A DNA stretch of 64,000 bases from Paraburkholderia phosphatilytica (GTDB taxonomy: Bacteria > Pseudomonadota > Gammaproteobacteria > Burkholderiales > Burkholderiaceae): positions 62,001 through 126,000 of the forward strand of contig NZ_QQOA01000021.1 in the NCBI RefSeq assembly GCF_003443895.1, written 5' to 3'. A program made the position numbers and the translations under genes. Numbering within the stretch: position 1 is the first letter of the stretch; the number at the start of each line of letters is the position of its first letter. Below the pieces are notes generated by a model. The model saw only the letters and a program-made list of their open reading frames with translations. It had not been told where the DNA came from and did no database searches. Shown piece by piece: positions 34,905 to 44,103 of the stretch.

Positions 34905-35645
34905 ATGGAACAGAACTATTCGCGCGTCGTCATCGTCACGGGCGGTTCGCGCGGTATCGGGCGGGCGATCGCGCTGCGCCTGGCGAAGGACGGATTCTCC
35001 GTGGTCGTCAACTACGCAGGCAACGAAGCGAGCGCAACGGCAGTGGTCAGCGCAATCCGCGAAGCGGGCGGCACGGCCATCGCGGTGCGCGCGAACGTAG
35101 CAGAGCCCGCCGAAGTGGAAAACCTGTACGCCGAGGCGCGCCACGCGTTCGGGCGCGTCGACGTGGTCGTGAACAGCGCGGGCGTGATGTCGATGGCGCC
35201 GATCGCGGAAAACGACCTGGACAGCTTCGACAGCATGATCGCGATCAATCTGCGCGGCACCTATCTGCTGATGGCGCAGGCCGCCCAGGTGCTGCCCGAC
35301 GGTGGACGCTTCATCGCGCTGTCGTCGAGCGTGATCGCGAAGAACTTTCCGGGCTACGGTCCGTATATCGCGAGCAAGGCGGGCGTCGAAGGTCTCGTGC
35401 GGACCTTCGCGAACGAACTGCGAGGCCGCAACATCACCGTGAACGCGGTCGCGCCGGGGCCGGTCGGCACGGAGCTGTTTCTTGCCGGCAAGTCGGACGC
35501 GCTGATCGCGCAGATCGCCAGCCAGTCGCCGCTCGAACGCCTGGGCGAACCCGACGATATCGCCAACGCCGTGTCGTTCCTCGCCGGACCCGACGGCGGC
35601 TGGATCAACGGCCAGGTGCTGCGCGCGAACGGCGGCTTCGCCTGA
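34905..35645 (+). CDS. Short-chain dehydrogenase/reductase
   Basis: A 246-residue classical SDR. TGGSRGIGRAIA (about 10-21) binds NAD(P)H, VNSAG (about 87-91) replaces the NNAG motif, the catalytic serine is in LSSSV (about 144-148), and YIASK supplies the catalytic Tyr and Lys (about 155-159). The C-terminus WINGQVLRANGGFA is typical of FabG-like members. It starts after an AAGGAG site. It leads a group with a small tautomerase and an aldo/keto reductase. Substrate not readable. Confidence 0.92.
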   Translation: MEQNYSRVVIVTGGSRGIGRAIALRLAKDGFSVVVNYAGNEASATAVVSAIREAGGTAIAVRANVAEPAEVENLYAEARHAFGRVDVVVNSAGVMSMAPIAENDLDSFDSMIAINLRGTYLLMAQAAQVLPDGGRFIALSSSVIAKNFPGYGPYIASKAGVEGLVRTFANELRGRNITVNAVAPGPVGTELFLAGKSDALIAQIASQSPLERLGEPDDIANAVSFLAGPDGGWINGQVLRANGGFA

Positions 35646-35703
35646 GCGCGGGCGGATGCTATCCACCCGGATCCCCCACCACTGGAAACGAAAAGGAACC
35701 ACC

Positions 35704-35916
35704 ATGCCATTCGCCAACTTCAAATTCCCCGAAGGCACGCTCGACGCGGCCAGAAAGGAAGCAATCATCCATCGCACGACCGATATGTTCGCCGAGTTCT
35801 TCGGCGAAGGCGTGCGGCCGTATTCGATGGTCCTCGTCGATGAAGTCGCCGACGGCGGCTGGGGCCGCGCCGACGAAGTCCTGACGATGGAGAAGATGGG
35901 CATCCCACGCGGCTGA
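35704..35916 (+). CDS. Tautomerase-family protein (4-oxalocrotonate tautomerase-like)
   Basis: A 70-residue tautomerase-fold protein. After removal of Met the N-terminus is proline (MPFANFKFPEG), the catalytic base of the family. Its length is close to the 62-residue 4-oxalocrotonate tautomerase, and it would form hexamers or dimers. The ATG at 35704 has AAAGGAA upstream. It follows the SDR by 58 bp and presumably belongs to the same transcript. Confidence 0.8.
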   Translation: MPFANFKFPEGTLDAARKEAIIHRTTDMFAEFFGEGVRPYSMVLVDEVADGGWGRADEVLTMEKMGIPRG

Positions 35917-35920
35917 TAAC

Positions 35921-35939
35921 GGCGGGCCCACTGCCCGCC
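35921..35939 (+). terminator. GC hairpin after the tautomerase gene
   Basis: GGCGGG-N7-CCCGCC stem-loop beginning 5 bp after the tautomerase stop. There is no U tract, so confidence is limited; it may separate this unit from the aldo/keto reductase gene. Confidence 0.4.
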
Positions 35940-36050
35940 ACCCTGCACATGGCGATGAGATCGGTTAGGCTGATTCGATCCTGCCTGTATGGCAAATGAG
36001 CGGCACTCACCCGCTCATGCGCCACCTCATCCCGCAAGGAGAAAGCCCCG

Positions 36051-37025
<975 letters not shown>

Positions 37026-37056
37026 TGTGATACACGGGCCGCCCCGCCGCCGTCGA

Positions 37057-37734
37057 TCAGTTCGGCAGCACGTGCCCGCTCGCCAGCGGCTGGAGAAACT
37101 CGGAGAGCCCGGTCAGGATGATCTGCACGCCGATACACAGCAGCAGGAACGCGGACACGCGCAGCGCCACCTTCGTCCCTTCCACGCCGAGGTAGCGCGC
37201 GAGCAGCATCGCGCGGCTGTACACCAGATAGATCACGATCGCGACCAGCACCGAGGTCACGATCGAGCCGATCGACGACAGCAGGAACTCCGACAGCTTG
37301 TGCGTGCGGTTCGCCGACAGCGCGATCGCGGTGGCGATCGTGCCGGGCCCCGTCGTCAGCGGCACCGTCAACGGAAAAAACGCACGCCCCTTCGCACGCT
37401 CGGGGTCGAGTTCGAGCGCGCCCTGTGGCTCCGGCGGCTGCGTATCGGGCGCGTTCAGCATGCGCCAGCCGCCCACCGCCACCGCGAGGCCGCCGCCGAT
37501 GCGCAGCGCCTCGATCGAGATGCCGAAGAAATGCAGCACCGGCGTCCCCAGAAAATACGCGACCAGCAGCACGCACAGCGAGTTGATCGCGACCCGCCGC
37601 GCGACCGCGACGCGTTCGTCGTGCGTGAGCGACTCGGTGCGGTCGACGAACACGAACGCCATGCCGACCGGATTGATGATGCTGATGAGGCCTGTGAAGC
37701 CGAACAGGATGTCGGAGATCAGGTTGTCGATCAT
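37057..37734 (-). CDS. MarC family (UPF0056) integral membrane protein
   Basis: A 225-residue inner-membrane protein with six predicted helices, of the MarC/UPF0056 family. Blocks such as INPVGMAFVFVDRTESL (about 22-38) and the TTGPGTIATAIAL stretch (about 122-134) are family hallmarks. The function of the family is not settled despite its old link with multiple antibiotic resistance. Confidence 0.9.
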   Translation of the reverse strand: MIDNLISDILFGFTGLISIINPVGMAFVFVDRTESLTHDERVAVARRVAINSLCVLLVAYFLGTPVLHFFGISIEALRIGGGLAVAVGGWRMLNAPDTQPPEPQGALELDPERAKGRAFFPLTVPLTTGPGTIATAIALSANRTHKLSEFLLSSIGSIVTSVLVAIVIYLVYSRAMLLARYLGVEGTKVALRVSAFLLLCIGVQIILTGLSEFLQPLASGHVLPN

Positions 37735-38156
37735 GGCGAGTTGTGCGTGTTATCGAAGATCGAAGCGGATTATCCGACGGCCAGCCGAAGTTCGAAAGGC
37801 GGGTCCACTCGTTGCCCAGTAGAAGAACTCAAGACGGGCAACGCGTGTGCACACGCAGCACGACCCGCGCCCGAACGGGCGCCCAGTGTAACGGCAAGCG
37901 GCGTGATGCAGACGGCGGTTCGCATGCCTGCTCGTTCTGCGCATGGCGGTCGCGCAGGCGCTTCCGCAACGCCGCTGGATCGCAGTGCAATAACGCGCCA
38001 CGAAACACCTTTCGATTGCCCTTCATCTTTTTTGATCGACTTGGCCGCGGTGTCATATCCGGCATACATTCATCGGCAGGATGCTCGGCAGGCCTTTCGG
38101 GGAGCCCGTTCGGCAAGGCTTGCTGCACGATAATTTCACCACCACGAGGAGTGCCC
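37735..38156. promoter_or_regulatory. Divergent promoter region, marC and symporter operon
   Basis: 422 bp without a supported gene; open frames here are antisense or arginine-rich shadows. The part at 38010-38060 is AT-richer (CTTCATCTTTTTTGATC) and probably holds the promoter of the DUF3311/symporter operon. I see no repeat or riboswitch. Confidence 0.4.
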
Positions 38157-38372
38157 ATGCCTTTTCGCGTGCTCGCTGTCCTGCCGTTCATCGGTATTCT
38201 GTTAGGCGTCCCCTTCGTCAACCGCGTCGAACCGCTCGTGCTCGGCATGCCGTTCGTGCTCGCATGGATCGTGATGTGGGTCGTGCTGACGTCGGTGATC
38301 ATGGCGATCATCTACCGGCTCGATCCGACCAACCACACGTCCGACAGTCAAGACGGCGAGGTGCAACCGTGA
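38157..38372 (+). CDS. DUF3311 small membrane protein
   Basis: A 71-residue protein with two hydrophobic segments (about 5-22 and 34-54) and the family motif IIYRLDP near its end. DUF3311 proteins are habitually encoded directly before SLC5-type symporters and are thought to be accessory subunits. Its stop overlaps the symporter GTG (GTGA), showing translational coupling. CACGAGGAG lies upstream of the ATG. Confidence 0.87.
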   Translation: MPFRVLAVLPFIGILLGVPFVNRVEPLVLGMPFVLAWIVMWVVLTSVIMAIIYRLDPTNHTSDSQDGEVQP

Positions 38373-39838
38373 GCGCCCTCGTCATCATCGCGATCGTCAC
38401 CGCGTTCGCGCTCTGGCTCGGCGTGCGCGCCCGCCACGGGCACGACATGGATCTCGAGCAGTGGACGGTGGGCGGCCGCAGCTTCGGCACCGCGTTCGTG
38501 TTCCTGCTGATGGCGGGCGAGATCTACACGACCTTCACCTTCCTCGGCGGCAGCGGCTTCGCGTATGGCAAGGGCGCGCCGGTCTACTACATCCTGTCGT
38601 ATGCGACGCTCGCCTACGTGCTGTCGTACTGGATGCTGCCGCCCATCTGGCGCTACGCGAAGAACAACCGGCTCGTGTCCCAGCCGCACTTCTTCATGCA
38701 CAAGTACCGCAGCCCGGCGCTCGGCACGCTGGTCGCGCTCGTCGGCGTCGCGGCGCTGATTCCGTATCTCGTGCTGCAGCTGAAGGGCCTCGGCATCATC
38801 GTCGCGACCGCGTCGTACGGCGCGATTTCGTCGACGGCGGCGATCTGGATCGGCGCAATCGTCGTGACCGCCTACGTGACGGTGTCCGGCGTGCGCGGCT
38901 CGGCATGGAACTCGTGCGTGAAGGACACGCTGATTCTCGCGATCGTGCTGTTCCTCGGCATCTATCTGCCGATCCATCACTACGGCAGCCTGTCCGACAT
39001 GTTCCATGCGATCGACACCGCGCGTCCCGGCTTCCTGACCTTCCCCGCGAAAGGCCAGAGCGTGACGTGGTTCCAGTCGACCGTGCTGCTGACGTCGCTC
39101 GGCTTCTTCATGTGGCCGCACACGTTCGGCTCGGTCTACACCGCGCGCGACGAACGCATCTTCCGCCGCAACGCGATCGTGCTGCCGCTCTACCAGCTGA
39201 TCCTGCTGTTCGTGTTCTTCGTCGGCTTCGCGGCCGTGCTGAAGGTGCCGGGCCTCAAGGGCGGCGACATCGACCTGTCGCTCTTCAAGCTGTCGCTGCA
39301 GACGTTCGATCCGTGGTTCATCGGCGTGATCGGCGCGGCGGGCGTGCTGACCGCGCTCGTGCCGGGCTCGATGATTCTCACCACGGCTTCGACGCTGCTC
39401 GCGAACGACGTCTACCGCGGCGCGATGAACCGCAATGCGTCGGACGAAACCGTCGCGCGGATCGCGCGCTGGCTCGTGCCGGTCGTCGCGCTGGTCGCGA
39501 TCTTCTTCACGCTGCATGGTGGCGACACGATCGTCGCGCTGCTGCTGATGGGCTACAACTTCGTCACGCAGCTGTTCCCGGCGCTCGTCTGCAGTCTGCG
39601 GCTGCACAACCGCGCGACCAAGCAGGGGGCGATGTGCGGGATCATCGTCGGCGTGGCCGTGGTGATCTGGACGACGGTGACGAAGGCGAGCGTCGGTCAG
39701 CTGTTCCCGTTCCTGCCGGACGCGATGAAGGACATGAACATCGGCTTCGTCGCGCTCGCGCTGAACGTGATCGTGTTCGTGATCGTCAGCGCGGTGACGC
39801 AGCCGCGCGGTGCAGGCGAGGAAGCGACCGCGCATTGA
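38369..39838 (+). CDS. Sodium:solute symporter family, monocarboxylate-type (MctP-like)
   Basis: A 489-residue SLC5-type transporter with about 13 membrane helices. WTVGGRSFGTAFVFLLMAGEIYTTFTFLG near the N-terminus (about 31-60) and GYNFVTQLFPA near 395 resemble rhizobial MctP, which moves lactate, pyruvate and alanine. The GTG start overlaps the DUF3311 stop. Substrate class is inferred from the DUF3311 pairing and family; a urea or proline role is less likely. Confidence 0.88.
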   Translation: MSALVIIAIVTAFALWLGVRARHGHDMDLEQWTVGGRSFGTAFVFLLMAGEIYTTFTFLGGSGFAYGKGAPVYYILSYATLAYVLSYWMLPPIWRYAKNNRLVSQPHFFMHKYRSPALGTLVALVGVAALIPYLVLQLKGLGIIVATASYGAISSTAAIWIGAIVVTAYVTVSGVRGSAWNSCVKDTLILAIVLFLGIYLPIHHYGSLSDMFHAIDTARPGFLTFPAKGQSVTWFQSTVLLTSLGFFMWPHTFGSVYTARDERIFRRNAIVLPLYQLILLFVFFVGFAAVLKVPGLKGGDIDLSLFKLSLQTFDPWFIGVIGAAGVLTALVPGSMILTTASTLLANDVYRGAMNRNASDETVARIARWLVPVVALVAIFFTLHGGDTIVALLLMGYNFVTQLFPALVCSLRLHNRATKQGAMCGIIVGVAVVIWTTVTKASVGQLFPFLPDAMKDMNIGFVALALNVIVFVIVSAVTQPRGAGEEATAH

Positions 39839-39898
39839 GTTTTATCTTGCAACTCGCCTGACGCGCGGCTCCGGTTTCATCGCGCGATGTTTCCAGCG

Positions 39899-39928
39899 AG
39901 GCGGCGTTCGAAAGGACGCCGCCTTTTT
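39899..39928 (+). terminator. Intrinsic terminator after the symporter gene
   Basis: GGCGGCGT / ACGCCGCC 8-bp stem with an 8-base loop, followed by TTTTT (39924-39928). It lies 61 bp after the symporter stop and 22 bp before the end of the convergent cobM. Clear rho-independent form on the plus strand. Confidence 0.88.
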
Positions 39929-39950
39929 GTTTCGCGCTCATTTTTCCCGC

Positions 39951-40676
39951 TCACTCCGCCGCGTACAGCGTCGAATCCGCGAACCCTTCCGCCGCCAGCG
40001 CCCGCCCCACCAGAATCAGCGCGGTCTTCTCGATCCCCGCCGCGCGCACCTGCGCGGCGATCGTCTCGAGCGTGCCGGTCACCTTCGCTTCGTCGGGCCA
40101 GCTCGCGCGCCAGACCACCGCGACCGGGCAGTCCGCGCCGTAGTGCGGCAGCAGTTCGTCGACGATCCGCTCGATATGCCGCACGCCGAGATGGATCGCC
40201 ATCGACGCGCGATGCCGCGCCAGATCCGCCAGCGCCTCGCCGTCCGGCATCGCGGTTTTCGTCGCGAAGCGCGTGAGGATCAGCGTCTGCGAGACGCCCG
40301 GCAACGTGAGCTCGCGGCGGAGCGTCGCGGCGCACGCGGCCGTCGCCGTGACGCCCGGCACGATCTCGAACGGAATGCCAAGCACGTTGAGGCGACGGAT
40401 CTGCTCGCCGATCGCGCCGAACAGCGACGGATCGCCGGAATGCAGCCGCGCGACGTCCTTGCCTTGCCGATGCGCATCGACCAGCAGCGCGACGATCTGT
40501 TCGAGATCGAGTTCGGCGGTGTTGACGACCTGTTCCGCGCGATGCCCGTCGAGCACCGCTTCGGGAATCAGCGAACCCGCGTACAGGATCACCGGGCAGG
40601 TCCGCACGAGGCGTTGCCCCTTTACGGTGATCAGATCGGGATCGCCCGGACCCGCGCCGATGAAGAAGACCGTCAT
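39951..40676 (-). CDS. cobM: Precorrin-4 C11-methyltransferase
   Basis: A 241-residue SAM-dependent tetrapyrrole methylase. VFFIGAGPGDPDLITVKGQRL at the N-terminus and the ARLHSGDPSLFGAIGEQ block (about 76-92) are the CobM/CbiF signature. It methylates C11 of precorrin-4 to give precorrin-5. It directly abuts cobK (start codon next to its stop) as the last gene of the minus-strand cobalamin operon. Confidence 0.95.
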   Translation of the reverse strand: MTVFFIGAGPGDPDLITVKGQRLVRTCPVILYAGSLIPEAVLDGHRAEQVVNTAELDLEQIVALLVDAHRQGKDVARLHSGDPSLFGAIGEQIRRLNVLGIPFEIVPGVTATAACAATLRRELTLPGVSQTLILTRFATKTAMPDGEALADLARHRASMAIHLGVRHIERIVDELLPHYGADCPVAVVWRASWPDEAKVTGTLETIAAQVRAAGIEKTALILVGRALAAEGFADSTLYAAE

Positions 40677-41468
40677 TCACTGACTCCGTGATTCGTTGAT
40701 CGCTGAGCACTCACGCAGCGCGGCGACGAGTGCCGCGGGTTCATCGAACGTGCGGTCCGCGTCGGGCAGCATGGGACGCCGCAGCGTCACCACCGGCAGG
40801 CCACGTTCGCGCGCGACCGCGAGCTTCGCTTCGGTCGCGCTGCCGCCGCTGTTCTTGCTGACCACCACGTCGATACGTTGCAGCGCGAACAGCGCGCGTT
40901 CGCCGTCGACATCGAACGGGCCGCGCGCATCGATCACGCGCGCGCGATGATTGCCTTCGTGCGCGTCGAGGCAGCGGATGAACCAGAACTGGTGTGGCGG
41001 GATTTCGTCGAGATGCGCGAGCGGCTCGCGGCCCAGCGTGAAGAGCGGCCGCGCGAACGGCGCGAGCGCATCGACGATGCCGCTCCAGCCGTCGACGAAG
41101 CGCCAGTCGTCGCCGGCTTGTGGCTGCCATGGCGCGCGGCGCAGCGCCCAGTACGGCACGCCAGTCGCGTGGCACGCTTGCGCGGCGTTCGCGCTGATCT
41201 GCGCAGCGTACGGATGCGTCGCGTCAACCACCACGCCGATGCGCGCGTCGCGCAGATAGTTTGCGAGCCCTTCGGCGCCGCCGAAGCCCCCCACCCGCAC
41301 TTCGCACGCGAGATCCGTCGGCACGCGGCCGATGCCGGCGAGGCTGTAGACGTGCGACGCATCAAGTTGTCGCGCGATCTTCAGCGCGTCGCCGGTACCA
41401 CCGAGCAGCAGCACGCGCGGTGCGGCTGCGTTCATGTTTGTGTTTGTGTTCAAAACGGCATCGCTCAT
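40677..41468 (-). CDS. cobK: Precorrin-6A reductase
   Basis: A 263-residue reductase that converts precorrin-6A to dihydro-precorrin-6 with NADPH. Typical features are VLLLGGTGDALKIARQL near 20-36, DATHPYAAQISANA near 91-104, and VVSKNSGGSATEAKLAVARE near 210. The start at 41468 overlaps the cbiD stop by four bases; a longer reading runs backwards through cbiD and is not real. A repetitive LNTNTNMN segment at the N-terminus is unusual and probably disordered. Confidence 0.93.
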   Translation of the reverse strand: MSDAVLNTNTNMNAAAPRVLLLGGTGDALKIARQLDASHVYSLAGIGRVPTDLACEVRVGGFGGAEGLANYLRDARIGVVVDATHPYAAQISANAAQACHATGVPYWALRRAPWQPQAGDDWRFVDGWSGIVDALAPFARPLFTLGREPLAHLDEIPPHQFWFIRCLDAHEGNHRARVIDARGPFDVDGERALFALQRIDVVVSKNSGGSATEAKLAVARERGLPVVTLRRPMLPDADRTFDEPAALVAALRECSAINESRSQ

Positions 41469-42565
41469 CGCGCGGCTCCGACGATGTTGCCTTGCCGGTC
41501 GATCGCGTACATCTCGACATGAACGCTCGCGGGCACGATGTCGCGCGCCACCGTCAGCGCGCGCTCGCAGACGATATCGCCGAGCGGCACCCCCGCATCG
41601 AGCGCCAGCGCGAGCGCCTGCTGGCTCGTATTCGCCGCCAGCATCGCGGCCCGCAGCGCTTCGCTTGCGCCACGCTGCGCGGCCCACCCGGTGAGCAGCG
41701 GCAGATCGATGCTCGAGTTGCGGCTATGCAGATCGAGATGGCCGGCCGCGAGCTTGCTGAGCTTGCCGAAACCGCCGCACACGGACACCCGTTCGATCGG
41801 CGCGCGCCGCAGGTGCTTGAGCACCGCGCCCGCGAAATCGCCCATCTCGATCAGCGCGATGTCGGGCAGCGCGAAGCGCGCGCGCATCGCGTCCTCGCTT
41901 GCGTTGCCGGTGCACGCGGCGATATGCGCGCAGCCGTTCGCGCGCGCGACGTCGATACCCTGATGGATCGACGCGATATACGCCGAGCACGAGAACGGCC
42001 GCACGATGCCGGTGGTGCCGAGAATCGACAGCCCACCGGCAATGCCCAGCCGCGGGTTCATCGTCTTCAGCGCGAGCTCCGCGCCGCCTTCCACGCCGAT
42101 CGTCACGTCGAAACCGCCTCCGTAGCCGTACTCCGCGGCGAGCTCGGTCAGGTGCGCGGTCATCATCTGGCGCGGCACCGGGTTGATCGCCGGCTCGCCG
42201 ACGGGCAGCGTGAGCCCCGGCCGCGTGACGGTGCCGACGCCCTCGCCCGCATGAAAACGCACGCCCGCTTCGGCGGCGAGGCGCACGCGCGCGAACACCA
42301 GCGCGCCGTGCGTAACGTCGGGATCGTCGCCGGCGTCCTTGATGGTGCCCGCTTCCGCGCCGCCGCCTTCGTGCGCCGCGACCATGCGGCAGAACACGAG
42401 CGGCATCGGCACGCGCTGCCCTTTCGGCAGCACGATCTCCGCGACGTCGCTCGCGATTCCGCCCAGCAGCAGCCGCGCCGCCGCGAGCGACGTCGCGGTC
42501 GCGCAGCTGCCGGTTGTGTAGCCGGAGCGCAGCGGGCGGTTGTCTTCGGCGGTTTCGTCGCGCAT
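41465..42565 (-). CDS. cbiD: Cobalt-precorrin-5B C1-methyltransferase
   Basis: A 366-residue CbiD protein: RSGYTTGSCATATSLAA near 14-30 and GLSILGTTGIV near 180 are diagnostic. CbiD performs C1 methylation and ring contraction work in the oxygen-independent pathway, in place of CobF. It overlaps cobK by four bases and is 4 bp after cobL. Its presence together with the aerobic enzyme CobG is noteworthy. Confidence 0.95.
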   Translation of the reverse strand: MRDETAEDNRPLRSGYTTGSCATATSLAAARLLLGGIASDVAEIVLPKGQRVPMPLVFCRMVAAHEGGGAEAGTIKDAGDDPDVTHGALVFARVRLAAEAGVRFHAGEGVGTVTRPGLTLPVGEPAINPVPRQMMTAHLTELAAEYGYGGGFDVTIGVEGGAELALKTMNPRLGIAGGLSILGTTGIVRPFSCSAYIASIHQGIDVARANGCAHIAACTGNASEDAMRARFALPDIALIEMGDFAGAVLKHLRRAPIERVSVCGGFGKLSKLAAGHLDLHSRNSSIDLPLLTGWAAQRGASEALRAAMLAANTSQQALALALDAGVPLGDIVCERALTVARDIVPASVHVEMYAIDRQGNIVGAAR

Positions 42566-42569
42566 CGCG

Positions 42570-43808
42570 TTACGGCTTGACGGCGTCGTAGAGCGTGACG
42601 GGCAACGCGGGACGCCACGTGTCGAAGCGGCCGAGCGGCTCGGCTTCGGACACCGCGATGCGCGTCAGCGTGCCGCCGTGCTGCCCGCGCCACGCGGCGA
42701 GCGCGGCTTCGCCTTGCAGCGTGACCGCGTTCGCGACCAGCCGGCCGCCGGGACGCAGCGCGTGCCAGCACGTGTCGAGCACGCCGTCGTGGGTCACGCC
42801 GCCGCCGATGAACACCGCGTCCGGCGTGAGCAGCCCCGCGAGCGCCTCAGGCGCCCGGCCCGCGACCAGTTGCAGCGACGGTACGCCAAGCGCGTCGCGA
42901 TTACGTCCGATGAAGCGCTGCCGCGCGTCATGCACTTCGATCGCGATCGCGCGGCACGCGGGGTGCGCGCGCATCCATTCGATACCGATCGAGCCGCAGC
43001 CCGCGCCAACGTCCCACAGCAATTCGCCCGGCGCGGGTGCCAGCCGCGCGAGCGTGATCGCGCGGATATCGCGCTTGGTCAGCTGGCCGTCGTGCTCAAA
43101 GGCGTCGTCAGGCAGACCTGATGTGAGCGCGATACGCGGCGACGCGGCGCGTCCCTCGCCGTCGCTTGCGGAGGAAGCACGGCATTCGAGCGCGACGAGA
43201 TTCAGGTTCGCGACTTCCGCGGTGGTCCATGCTTCGGCGGTGGCTTCGATCCGGTGTTCGAGCTGGCCGCCGAGATGTTCTAGCACGATCATCCGGCTCG
43301 CGCCGAAGCCGCGTTCGGCAAGCAGCTGCGCGATCGCGGCAGGCGTGCGGCCGTCGGCGCTCAGCGCGAAGAGACGCGCGCCGGGGTGCAGGTGCGCGTT
43401 GAGCGTCGCGAGCGGCCGGCCGACCAGCGACACCGTCGCGACCTCCTGCAACGCCCAGCCGAGCCGCGCAGCCGCCAGCGACATCGACGACGGCGCGGGC
43501 AGCACGCGCAGCTCGCCCGCGGGCAGACGCCGCGCGAGCGTCGCGCCGACGCCGTACAGCATCGGATCGCCGCTCGCGAGCACGCAGACGGGCGCGTGCG
43601 ATGCGTCGTCGCGTTGCGCGAGCAGCGGCGCGACGTCGAACGGCTGCGGCCACGGCTCGCGCCGCGCGGGAAGACGCGCGGGCAGCATCGCGAGATGCCG
43701 CTCGCCGCCATAGACGACGGCCGCGTCGAGGAGCGCGCGTTTCGCGCTGCGGCCGAGACCGGCGAACCCGTCGTCGCCGATTCCGACGATGGTCAGCCAT
43801 GCCGGCAT
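42570..43808 (-). CDS. cobL: Precorrin-6Y C5,15-methyltransferase (decarboxylating), CbiE-CbiT fusion
   Basis: A 412-residue bifunctional enzyme. The N-terminal half (LTIVGIGDDGFAGLG about 5-19, VCVLASGDPMLYGVG about 74-88) is CbiE-type methylase. The C-terminal half (LLWDVGAGCGSIGIEWM about 259-275) is CbiT-type and decarboxylates the C12 acetate. First gene of the minus-strand operon cobL-cbiD-cobK-cobM. No riboswitch fits the 107-bp gap on this strand. Confidence 0.95.
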   Translation of the reverse strand: MPAWLTIVGIGDDGFAGLGRSAKRALLDAAVVYGGERHLAMLPARLPARREPWPQPFDVAPLLAQRDDASHAPVCVLASGDPMLYGVGATLARRLPAGELRVLPAPSSMSLAAARLGWALQEVATVSLVGRPLATLNAHLHPGARLFALSADGRTPAAIAQLLAERGFGASRMIVLEHLGGQLEHRIEATAEAWTTAEVANLNLVALECRASSASDGEGRAASPRIALTSGLPDDAFEHDGQLTKRDIRAITLARLAPAPGELLWDVGAGCGSIGIEWMRAHPACRAIAIEVHDARQRFIGRNRDALGVPSLQLVAGRAPEALAGLLTPDAVFIGGGVTHDGVLDTCWHALRPGGRLVANAVTLQGEAALAAWRGQHGGTLTRIAVSEAEPLGRFDTWRPALPVTLYDAVKP

Positions 43809-43915
43809 GCGAGGCCCTCACACTTCATTCGAAACTGTCCTGAAAACCGGGCGGGAGCCGGATGATAAAAGACTGGCGCGGGGGCGCGCTATCGAAAAAA
43901 GGCATAATAACGCGT

Positions 43916-44067
43916 CCGCCGGCGTCCTTCGGGACCGAAGAGGGAACTCAGCAAGACTGGGCTGCCCACGCAACTGTACGCAGCGAGTCCGCATCGCTCC
44001 ATGCCACTGGCTTTGCCGGGAAGGCCGATGCGGACCGCGACCTGCGAGCCAGGAAACCTGCCGGCGG
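43916..44067 (+). ncRNA. Adenosylcobalamin riboswitch
   Basis: Ordered landmarks: P1 arms CCGCCGGC (43916-43923) and GCCGGCGG (44060-44067), GGGAA (43942-43946), the CCCACGCAACTGT core near 43965-43977, GCCACTGG (44003-44010), GGGAAGGC (44018-44025), and the closing GAGCCAGGAAACCTGCC (about 44046-44062). These match the cobalamin riboswitch consensus. It lies on the plus strand 37-190 bp upstream of cobG and should shut the cobG-cobH-cobI-cobJ operon when adenosylcobalamin is plentiful. Confidence 0.93.
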
Positions 44068-44103
44068 TTCGTTCGCGCCAGCTGCATCGGACGTGGTGTT
44101 CCG

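Noticed and set aside
43809..43915. A second riboswitch on the minus strand for cobL
   Set aside because: No GCCACTG, GGGAAGG or B12-box landmarks in reverse complement and too little space.
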